Of a stretch of DNA of 64,000 nt, positions 54,866 through 64,000 are shown in pieces. The translations under genes were made by a program, and so were the position numbers. Source of the DNA: Marsupella aquatica (lineage: Eukaryota > Marchantiophyta); NCBI GenBank assembly GCA_973895155.1, contig OZ316893.1:13640001-13704000 (forward strand). Reading direction: 5' to 3'. The notes under the pieces were generated by a model. The model made no database searches. It was given only the letters and a program-made list of their open reading frames with translations, and was not told where the DNA came from. The stretch's first letter is position 1. Every line of letters starts with the position of its first letter.

Positions 54866-56581
54866 ATGGCCCCGAAGAAGGGGGCAAAAGCCAAGGCTAC
54901 CAAGAAGTTTGCGGCCGATGCGCCTTGGCGTGCAGCGTCTGGAGAGAAGGCAGTACCGAGGATTTCGCATGGGATCGTGTTTGCTGTACGTGAAGGCCCC
55001 CATTTTAAATACGCTATGAGCGTTATGAAGGTCCGTGCTCTTTCGTTTCTCTGTTTATGTTGATCACGATCCTTTTTAAAAGAAAATTCAGTTACTTGCC
55101 ATTTACATCTGAGATGGAGCGTGCTCGACTCTGCTTGGTAGGCAAGTACAGTAGAACTGCTTGTTTTTTATTTCACATTTTTCTGGGCGGTAACGAGATC
55201 CAAAGCACCAGAAGTTGTGCACCTCACGACTGGCGCTTGCCACTTTCTTGCCCCGCCAAATCCCGTCATTTCTTCCGGCTAAGACCTAAACCCCTCAACC
55301 CTGCTAAATCCCTATATTGGAAGGGTCAGTCTCACTGAGGTGCTCGAGAACAAAGGATTTCTGCCTTATGGTTTGCTGTGTCATAAACTAAGCTGCAGAG
55401 GGAAACACAAACACTCAATCAGCCATATAAATTGATGTCCCACTTTTAAGTGATCTGCTCAGTCCCCCGAAAAGGTTCCATAGAAAGGGGCCACAAAGGA
55501 AAGCCAATTCAACTGGAGGGAAGATAATTTGCTGGTAGAGTTTAGAGATATTGGTTTTCGAAAGCAGTGTGAGTATCACACGTCATTTTCACGCTCTTGC
55601 AGGACATGCATGAATTTGTTGTCCACAGACACTCACCTCTACATTTTATGGCTGCAGCATCCAGACCCAGTTGGAATGGGATTAGCTACGGAAGCATTTG
55701 TGGAGCCTGCAGGGCCTGATTGTATCATTCCGGGCCTCAGAAGACCCGTCAGATTTCTTGGAATCCAGGTCGGTGGTGTTGGAGGTTACTTCTTCTTTTC
55801 GCCCAGAAATTGTTGGCCTGACCACGAAATGCTAATTTCACGTCATGATTGACAGGTGTGGCCTCTCCCTTTTCAACAAAACCTCAGCTTGAAGGTCTTG
55901 CAACCCATCGGGCATGAGTTGAAGACTGTTGGCAGGGTATGTCTCCATCCATTGAACTGAAATTTGGCCCACGCATTTACTTTAATGCAGGCATTATTCT
56001 AGTTCTCTTAGGACCATTTTGGTGGAACAAACGTCAGTGATAAGAGCCTCACTGTACGTTCCGGTTTCTGCTTTACAATGTATTGAAGAAAAGTTCCATG
56101 TGGACATTGCACCGGGTCAGCAGATTAGGTCATATCGTTTGATTCAGTCAGAATCATGGCTGCCCCTCGGTATCGCTGTGTACACTAGGAGTGACTCCAT
56201 CAAAGTAGCAAGATCGTGCATTTACAGAATCAGAGAGCTACTGGTTGGTACTCAGGGTCTAAACGCTCAGGAGATTTCTGAGTATCTCCTGTTTGAATTG
56301 GGAAATATTTGCACTGAGGGTGCCTACGGAGCCTTGGGGACACCGAATTGCCGGATATGGTGCCATATGCTACGTCTCTCAGACGATTTCTGAAGTAGCG
56401 GCATATCAGTGCCTTAGCAAACCTTGGAAGCAGTTTGGTCAGCCTTTTACTATTTGATAAGCGTGGAAAAGAGGTTTCAATTGTCTGCATGTGCTGTGAA
56501 AACTAACCCCCTCGTTTGTGTGTTTGGCAGGTTTTGGACAAAGCTTTTGAGCTTATGCAAGCACCTTTTGGAGATCGATGA
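54866..56581 (+). CDS. Small basic conserved-looking protein, 135 residues, four exons, function unknown
   Basis: Exons are 54866-55030, 55658-55768, 55856-55936 and 56531-56581. All junctions are GT..AG and phase 0, totalling 408 bases. The start MAPKKGAKAKATKKF gives a lysine-rich tail resembling a nuclear or nucleic-acid-binding signal. The body has KYAMSVMK joined by exon 2 to HPDPVGMGLATEA, then AGPDCIIPG, PVRFLGIQ, VWPLPFQ and a C-terminal helix ending AFELMQAPFGDR. The exon joins give a smooth, motif-like sequence, which supports the model. I have the impression of a conserved plant family but cannot name it and assign no function. The duplicated Mog1 promoter/exon 1 lies 490 bases upstream. 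A TTTCAG acceptor at 54824-54829 could join a leader from there. Confidence 0.7.
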
Positions 56582-58450
56582 GTTGGCACGTCTGAGGGCC
56601 TACCAGAAACTCGGAGCCATCATGTCGACAGACTCCCCACATTTGGGGCTGATGAGCAACATTGCTACATTTGGAAGATAGTGGCAACTACCATGAGTCA
56701 GGGTCATGTGCTTAATCGTGACCGAATGCTGTACTACACTTCCAGTCGATATCTCCTGACGTTTGCTGTTCTTGACTAGAGTGTGGTAGCAACGCTGAGA
56801 AAAGCATCTTCCTAGATTATTGTGAGCTTCAACCAAAGGAAGAGGTAACACCACATCGAAGGATGGTTTCAGAATAGAAAGTCCTCTTTATCTTGTGGAG
56901 TAAGTTTTGCCGTCGGATCCCTAACGGAGCAAGATGTTTTTGCTACGTCTTGCATTAAGTTCTACCATTTCAACAGGTAGTGATTATAATTATTGAGATC
57001 TATCGTTGCATGGTGATCACTACAGTAGCTGGAATGGGCACCTTATTATCAACTTCAAGGATGAAAATCGACTTTCACCCAAAATTGTGCATTGGTGTAG
57101 CTTGACTGAAAAGGCAGTTGAGAGGTTTGGATGGGATGGGGCTCAAGGGGTGAAGAGGGCTTAAGGGGTTTTATGCAGGCCAGGAACGGATTTGTGGAGA
57201 GAGTATGCACAAGTTGCAGGCTGGGGAGAACTGTTTCTGGAATTTGTTTGTTCAGATCTCCACAGCTCGAGAAGGAGTGGGTTTGGGAAAGTTTGGGGGC
57301 TTGTTTGGAGAGGTTAGGGGGTCAACCCCACAACTTCTTTCAAGAAACCCTATCTGCACAGGACATGTCAATTTCTGGAGGTACTCGTCATTCCCATAAT
57401 CTGTTGCCTGGAAAGTCCTGACCAGTAATCCCTTTCTGGACAATAATCATATACTTCCTATAAAGGAGGTCTGGACTTGGGTTACTAGCCTGTAACCTGT
57501 GAACAGAAAATGAATATAAACCAACTGGCCGACAAGAAGCTTTTCTGAGCATTCAGGGAGCCGGGTTCAAGCTACAACCCTTGCCCAGACCACCTCCATC
57601 CTATACTTAATAGGGTGTCTCAAACCTTTAGGTCTGCAAAAGTAACCTTGGGCTGAAAGTACCAGTTTTGGTCTGTGGTCACAAGTGCATGGACAATAAC
57701 TTTTTGTGTCCACCAACTTTAATTCCGGGAAAACAACCATGATCAGAGGCATACCTCTAAGATTTGAGAGCCCTATTACCCTCTTTTGGGGTGCCTGGGT
57801 TACCCTACACTTAAAACACCTTGTGAATTTTTTTCTTTGTATGTCTATGCATGGTTATGGTCATGAGGCATACCCTCAGGTGAGGCCATGGAACCCCTGG
57901 GCCAGCTTGGCTGGGGATTCTATGATTTGAATGGTTCCAAATTGCACTTAGGCTTTATGTTCGGTAACTCATCCCCACTTGGGGATAATGGGTTGTAATC
58001 CCCTCGGGCTCATGTCATTTTTGTCGTGGCAGTAAAATCTCTTTATGTCCTTGGCCGTAACTCAATTACAGCCGTGCTTTGACATGCCCTATTACCCCCT
58101 CTTGGGGATAGGCTACCCTACACTTGGTTGGATTAATTGAGCTTTGAGTTACCTTCTTCTTCTTTTCCACTCAAGGTATTTGTTCTATGGGACTCAGTCA
58201 TGAAAAGTGTTACTTGATAGGACCTCTGAGGTTTTGCATATGTATAGGGTAATGCAGGTCTGGGTGTACGGTTACTAGGCTGTAACCTTGCATCCGGAAT
58301 ATGAAAAGAAGCTGACTGGCGGCAGCTGTAAAGCTTCTTTGAATATTTCGGGAACAGGTTACAGTCTATAACCCCAGCCCTGCCCTACACTAGCATACGT
58401 AACTCCTGCCCGGAAACATGTTACCGGCTCAACTTTTCAGGACAACAAAT
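56582..58450. other. Intergenic stretch with a diverged direct repeat
   Basis: GGAGGTCTGG...GTTACTAG.CTGTAACCT...GGCCGAC at about 57465-57593 recurs, diverged, at about 58254-58386 (GCAGGTCTGG...). The two copies share direction, and each ends in a run like TACAACCC.TGCCCAGACC. No gene supported. The left end should hold the 3' untranslated part of the 135-aa gene. Confidence 0.55.
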
Positions 58451-58904
58451 TATGACTATAACAGGCCCCTGCAGAAATGGTTACACACTGGTAACCTCTT
58501 CTCCCGACAGGAATTACGTCAATTCAAGGTCAATCAAGAGTCTATCACTGAGGGGTCCTACAAGTAACATTTTTCATTTGGAGTCCTGTCAAGAAATTAC
58601 CTTTGGGCTATGGTCAGTTGGTCAGGGGATTAGCCTAGAACCGAGAGATCCCTTTCTCAATCCCCCCCTCCACATGCAAGGGGTGTGGAGGGTAAGTGTG
58701 TGTATGTGTGGGTGGGGTGTAGTGGTGGAAGTCCTGGTTTCTCCTCAGCCCCTGGCTGGTCCGCTTTGGGGTCCTGGTCCAACCCTCTCTCCCTCCTGGT
58801 CTGGTCCCTGTCAGATCCCTCAGTATTGTCCCTTTGTGACTACCCTACATGAAATTGGATGCTCTGGAGCTGGACCCTTGGATATTGTCTCCCTTGTGAC
58901 TACC

Positions 58905-58965
58905 CTACACATAATCAGATGTTCCCACATTAATCAGATGTTCCCACATAATCAGATGTTCCCAA
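58905..58965. repeat. ATAATCAGATGTTCCCAC short tandem repeat
   Basis: Three copies of about 18-20 bp (AATCAGATGTTCCCA.) lie about 370 bp upstream of the Mog1 start codon. Confidence 0.85.
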
Positions 58966-59332
58966 GCAGGACGTTTGTCCTCTATTGGATGGGCCTCCTT
59001 TAGGCTTTTCGAGGCCGAAAGAAAGAAAATACCTCCTATGAATTAACATTTTTGATTTTGGGGTCCATCAAGAAAATACCTACGTGTGTCACAGCGCGTT
59101 TGTTTTGTCAATTCTGAACTACTTTGAGGGGTACTGACGAGAATTGATTATGTGGGTCTCCCCGATCCATTGCGAAAGTTTGAAATACAAACGCAGAGCG
59201 GAGGGAAACCCGCTGATTCAGCACTCAGCAGTGAGCGAGCTTGCGAACAGCCTGCGATTGCTTTCTGTGGTGCTGCGGACCGACGGGACTACTATTATTG
59301 TTCGATCTCTCTGTCGGCTCATCGACGACACG

Positions 59333-62300
59333 ATGCCAGGGATCCCCGCTGTTCCAGTGGAGAACGAGGCTGGGTCTCAGCGACAGCTCTTCGGGGGCTC
59401 CATATCGTGCTCTTTCCCCGCTCGATTTCAGGTGCGTTTTTGCCCTCGGCCTTCGGAACTTATGGAGTTCGAGTCTGTGTGGCACCGCATCACTTGTGAT
59501 TGTTTGTTCCAGCCTCTCGTCCCACGTCCTTGCCGATCCAAGAACCGATACTGTCCTGCTTTTGCCTTGTCGCGAGCTGGATTGATGATTCCCTCGCTCC
59601 CTTGCCTTTGGGTTTCTTTCCTCTCTGATTTCCGTGCACCTTGTCCCCAATCTACAAGTTCGGCAAAGGACCGTGTTGAGTCAATGATTGCACTCTCTCT
59701 GCCTCCTCGCCGGCTAGTCACTGACGAGACGACGCGGTCGAATGAATGCAGGAGGCAGTCACGTCATTGTGTTTGGTGCATAAAGGAACTTTCTCCACAC
59801 TTCAAGAGGTTCTCATCATAAGTTCCTGGGCACCCTTGGCCTAGCTTTGCTTTCGGGACACAGCCTGCCATATGGAGACCTAATTCAATCAATGTAGTGG
59901 CTTTGTTGTCCTTCGACAGTGACGTTGCTGTTTCTTCTTTTTGCTATCTTCTTTTAGTGGGAGTGTCTGAATCTCGTTTTGGGTATCTCCTTGGACTGTA
60001 CAGCAATTTTGTTCCTGATTTTATCTACTTTTTGTTTTATGAGCATACGTTGAATTGGTTCGGTTGAAAGCGAGAGGTTAGGAAGGAAGAATAGCCCGAG
60101 TTTGTGTTCTAGGATTGACAGTAACTCGTGCAACATCTTCGATATTAAACGACGCCTCTGGTCGGGCCGAAGGCAAAGGCTTTCGTCCTGGGGAGGCAGC
60201 GCGCGGTTGAATAAAAAGGCGTGGACTGCCGATTAAATGATATTGTGCAGCCTAGACTTCTCCGTACATCTGTGCCTACTTTTTGGTTATCTTCCAGTGT
60301 TTTTGCGGGTTGTGCTCTGACAACGCTCCGCAGCGTGACCTGAATGTTTTTCCCGTACCACTCTAGATTGCTACAATGCCACATACTGGCGTGATTTAGT
60401 GTCCCGTTGCTCTTCCCCTTTATCAGGATTGTAACCCTTTGGGCCTTCTACTCTTGGGATTGGAATTCATGTATCTCTTACATCGATCAATGTTTTCTCT
60501 ATTCGTTTTCTTTTGTGTACGAGTCAAGATGATCTGAGTCCGATGAAATATAATTGCATTACCCAAAAGATAATGATGTCAAGATAGTGAAAAGTTGAAG
60601 TTTCTTTGGTGATGCTCTAGTCTCTTTCGTGTAACCGTATCTTAGTTCATCAAGTTAACATGTGACCGGGCGGTATGAGCCGTATGAAGTTCAAAAATTT
60701 TCGAAATTGATTGTGTTCAGTATATCTTATCTAGTCGTTGTCATTGTGATCAGGACGTGAGTGACATAAGGGATGTTCCAAGTAATCAGGTCAGACTTAT
60801 TCAGTTCACACTTTGAAGCTGTTTTGATAGTTTTGAGCCTTGTTATCCATTCATAAATTCCTATAAGTCAGTTTTTAAGCGAACTTCCGGACATAATGTT
60901 TTAAGTTCGTGACATTGTTCGCTTGCAGAAGGTAACGTGGGCTGTCTATTTGCAGGAAGTCTTCGTTGATCCCAATCGCGATGAAAGTATCATAGTGGAG
61001 CTCTTGGAGCTCAAGGAGGATGTAAATGACCAGTCCAGCGCATCCTGGTTCTTAGAAGATTTAGCTTCTGAGCAGGATGCCAAGGACGATTTGGTATGTT
61101 CTGATCCCTGTACTATTCCTGCCCCCGGCCCAATAAAAATACCCGAAAAAGTTCCTCCGACGACGTTTTTAATCTTTTTCTTGTTGAAGCAAGCGCATGC
61201 AAAGTGTGGAGAACTGTCACCTGATTTATTTGGTCTGAAGGGTGGGGCCAGTTTGTAGAAGCGGGAGGACATCTACCAGTATCCCAAGTTCCTCTTATGG
61301 ACCCCTCCACAGTCGTAAGCTCAGCCGTTGGAACATTGGTCAGTAAACACATCGTATACCCTCCCTTTCTCTTTAAAATATCTTGATGGTCAATTGCATG
61401 AAATCTTGACGAGAACTTTAGTAAATTGCTGGTCCCATAGTCCAAACTGGGCACCGTGCACTTCAAAGTTATTTATGATGCATCCACCTATTCGTTACTA
61501 TCCTTCTGGTATTCACGAAACTGAACAGTGGGATTAAATCAGATGTACGTGAGATGCCTTCTTGTACGCTATAAAAGGCTCAGGCATAGTTTTACCACTT
61601 TTTTCTAATTGCATACTATGCCTTGTTCCCTGCATGTGTACGTCAACTTCACTCAGGCTTTCCCCTCCGTGTAACCTGTTTAGATGATACTTGATGGCAG
61701 TTTGTCACAGTTGGGTTGAGCGGTATTGGTCACTCCACCTACCTGTTTCAGTGAGCAATTGTGCAACTCGTTCATAGGTGGCATGAGTCGTAAGACTAAC
61801 TGGGCTTTTCACCACGGGTACTACGAGTTCTGACTCGTAAAGATATTTCAACTGAGTGATTCTGCCCATAATTATGTTCCTCAGGCAGTGTCTAAGGCGA
61901 GGGAGGGCGTTGAAGCATGCAATTCAGTTAGGGTAAGTCTGATGTTTTGTTTTTTTCCAGATCTTCTGGGGTGTAAGCAGGGTTACCTGTGCTTTAACTC
62001 TAGTATCTATTATCATGATCGTTCAACTTAGTGTGAGACTCTCTGAGTCCATTGTTAACCTGTCATCGTCTGTTGGTTATTTCTGGTGTGTCCTTGACCA
62101 GCTTCAGGTTTAGACCTTTACCGCGTTCCGAGGGACAAGTTCTTGGCAGTGCTCTCTTTACTAATTAAGCTCGCAAAGAGCTCTGCCAAAAACATGTCAG
62201 GATGTGATTGGTGAATGCCAGAATTGTTGTTCATGCTGAAAAACCGTAAAATGGAAGGCAATCTGGTTTATGCTGTAATTAAAGATGCAATTCTTATCTT

Positions 62301-62844
62301 ACCTGAATTGGTGGTGTTTTCTATCATTGGTTCGCAGGTTTACCTAGCAAATATGCGATTGACGAGTGTACAGACTGACCTTCTCATTACTGTCTATCAG
62401 CCTTTGGTCATCAGGTAGTTTATGATACAACTTTCTTGGTGATGTTCTTGAAGGTCATCATGCCATGAATGCCAGCAGTTGTGGGTCTTGCTCGGCATCT
62501 TTTTAATTTGTCAACGTCTTATCGTCTTGATGGGCATCTGTAAGTCTAGGTAGCAGATATGTGATCAAATCCTTATGGTCCCCAAAGACATTTGACTTTT
62601 CTCCACCGAAACTTCAGGAAGACTTGACCAAGTGAGTATCCTAGATTGCTTCTGAAAATGCTGATGCTCCTGTTTCCCCCCCTTGCTGTTCTTTTGTTGT
62701 AGTGAACACAGCTCAAGTGCAGCATCTGTAGGGGTTGTTGGCAGCACCATACCTGCGGAACATGGTGGGTACATGAGTGTTCCAGACATCTTCAGCCTAA
62801 TTTTACGAACATTTAAGATAGAGGATTGGGGTTTATTTGGATGA
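59333..62844 (+). CDS. Mog1 / Ran guanine nucleotide release factor homologue, seven exons
   Basis: Exons are 59333-59431, 60754-60789, 60956-61093, 61252-61338, 61885-61932, 62338-62414 and 62703-62844. All are GT..AG with matching phases, giving 627 bases and 208 residues, the usual Mog1 size. Family landmarks: LFGGSISCSFPARFQ at the N-terminus; DVSDIRDVPSNQ and EVFVDPNRDESIIVELLEL across exons 2-3; ASWFLEDLASEQDA; VYLANMRL and DLLITVYQPLVI in exon 6; and a C-terminal FKIEDWGLFG. Mog1 folds like PsbP, binds Ran in the nucleus and promotes nucleotide release, aiding nuclear transport. A TAG directly after exon 6 would give a shorter protein if that intron were retained, but the joined exon 7 restores the conserved C-terminus. 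Intron 1 is long (1.3 kb). The upstream duplicate at 54277 shares this promoter. Confidence 0.9.
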
Positions 62845-64000
62845 AGCAGAACAGTAATTGTTCCTTACTAATGACTCTAGTACTGGAGAAAGCTTGGTTA
62901 GGAATCCTCGTAGTGTACACATGCTAGATTCTTGTGAAGAGATGTCTAGAAGGGTTCCAAGAAGAGTGAAGTATCCAGGCACTTTTGGGGACATCTATTG
63001 ACAGGGTGTATGAATACGGCTTTCAAGAAGGGGAAGATATTCAGGAAGATAACTTGGATATCTCGTGCAAGGATGTAAAATAGCATGGTACTGAGGTGTC
63101 TCCGATTTGGGGAACTGTATTACAACTATGTATATATTATGGTTCCGACCAGCTAGTTGTACCCCATTTATCAGCATCTCCTATACCACTCTTTTTGCTT
63201 TCTCGCTTCTCTATGCCACTGAATCTTTAATCCCTTGAAGATGTCGGCAAATATGTAGAACATTTTTTGGAACACGTTTCCGAACGGACATAACTACAAG
63301 TTCTCTGATTTCCGTCCTAATTTCTTTAATACCTTTGCCATATCCCCTTATGCTAGTTGCACTGGTGCAGTCTTGATGTTCAACAATCGACTGCCCCTGC
63401 TCTAACCTAACACGAAGTTCATTGTATTAATTGAAGATTGATTTTTAAAGCATTAGACTCTTCAGCAAAAAGGGATGCATAGAGACTGGAACACATCGAT
63501 GGCAAATGGGCTGGGCATATGTAAATACCTTCGTGTCTTGTTTTTCTCGAAGGAGCCATTGATGCAGCAGAAGCAGGATGTGTTGAGATACCATGTGATA
63601 GAGGTGACCTCCTTGTCAGGTGGAACTGTGCATGTATGATGGTTGGAAGGTGGGAAGATGGTGGCCAAGATGTACTTTACAAGTCCAGAATGAAAGGGTT
63701 CAAAGTGCATGTATGATGATGTTTGGAAGGTGGGAAGAAGGTGGCCAAGATGTACTTTACAAGTCTAGAATGAAAGGGTTCAAAGAGAGTGCAAGTTGCC
63801 TTGGGGAGCTGGGGAGAAAGGGGAAGCAAAAGGATCAGTCAAATTGCAAAGTCACTTCATGAGAATTCCACATAACGACTGTTGTTAGGATCGTCTTCCT
63901 TTCAAAGGAAGCCTCAGCCTTAACTTCCAAACTAGTTCCGCAACTGAGCAAACATGGCAAAACGCCAGTTTGGAAGGTGAAGAAACCAGATGGGTGATCA
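62845..64000. other. 3' flank of the Mog1 gene with a recent tandem duplication
   Basis: No gene is supported. TGCATGTATGATG.. through GGTGGCCAAGATGTACTTTA and GAATGAAAGGGTTCAAAG occurs twice in tandem at about 63631-63706 and 63707-63786, with few differences. Confidence 0.6.

Noticed and set aside
59144-59821. Plus-strand 225-codon frame and overlapping frames around Mog1 exon 1
   Set aside because: It lies in a different frame from the conserved exon and runs through the splice donor into intron 1.
1-64000. tRNA, rRNA, CRISPR or bacterial-type operon features
   Set aside because: None seen. Gene structure and repeats are those of a plant nuclear genome.

Overview
The window is nuclear DNA from a land plant, most likely a non-seed lineage (moss, liverwort, lycophyte or fern). 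It has plant-type introns (GT..AG, often GTATGT/GTAAGT donors), a group C bZIP factor, plant LTR retrotransposons, and a Chibby-family gene. Chibby is a basal-body/cilium protein expected in lineages with swimming sperm. No bacterial or organellar features were seen. Lineage assignment is inference.

Host genes are sparse. From left to right: a six-exon group C bZIP transcription factor (10774-13483, minus); a four-exon Chibby homologue (32938-34233, plus); a single-exon, probably plastid-targeted protein with a duplicated helical motif (38983-39705, minus); a four-exon 135-aa basic protein of unknown function (54866-56581, plus); and a seven-exon Mog1/Ran guanine-nucleotide-release-factor homologue (59333-62844, plus). 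A degraded duplicate of the Mog1 promoter and first exon lies just upstream of the 135-aa gene. All multi-exon models close in frame across every junction. They were spliced by eye and need transcript support.

Most of the rest is transposable element or repeat. 0.1-8.9 kb is a nest: a decayed hAT transposon interrupted by a Ty1/copia element with near-identical LTRs (1642-8122, TSD AATCC) and by a shorter repeat. 23.1-25.9 kb is a 5'-truncated non-LTR retrotransposon ORF with a restriction-like endonuclease. 19.76-19.88 kb is a long imperfect hairpin. The remaining intergenic DNA holds tandem and dispersed repeats and one diverged solo-LTR-like remnant.

The most unusual object is the Ty3/gypsy-type retrotransposon at 42642-52152 (minus), flanked by a CATG target duplication. 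Its POL frame encodes protease, then a complete DNA cytosine-C5 methyltransferase domain, then RT/RNase H, a DDE integrase, and a C-terminal PHD finger. The copy is dead (about a dozen stop codons, mostly explicable as C-to-T decay, and three frameshifts). Its terminal repeats are arranged A - internal - B - GC - A - B, a split-direct-repeat layout rather than LTR - internal - LTR. Element, methyltransferase, PHD reader and permuted ends together are the best candidate for an undescribed or little-described system here. Retrotransposon-encoded cytosine methyltransferases are, to my knowledge, already reported from charophyte algae and dinoflagellates, so the idea is not wholly new.
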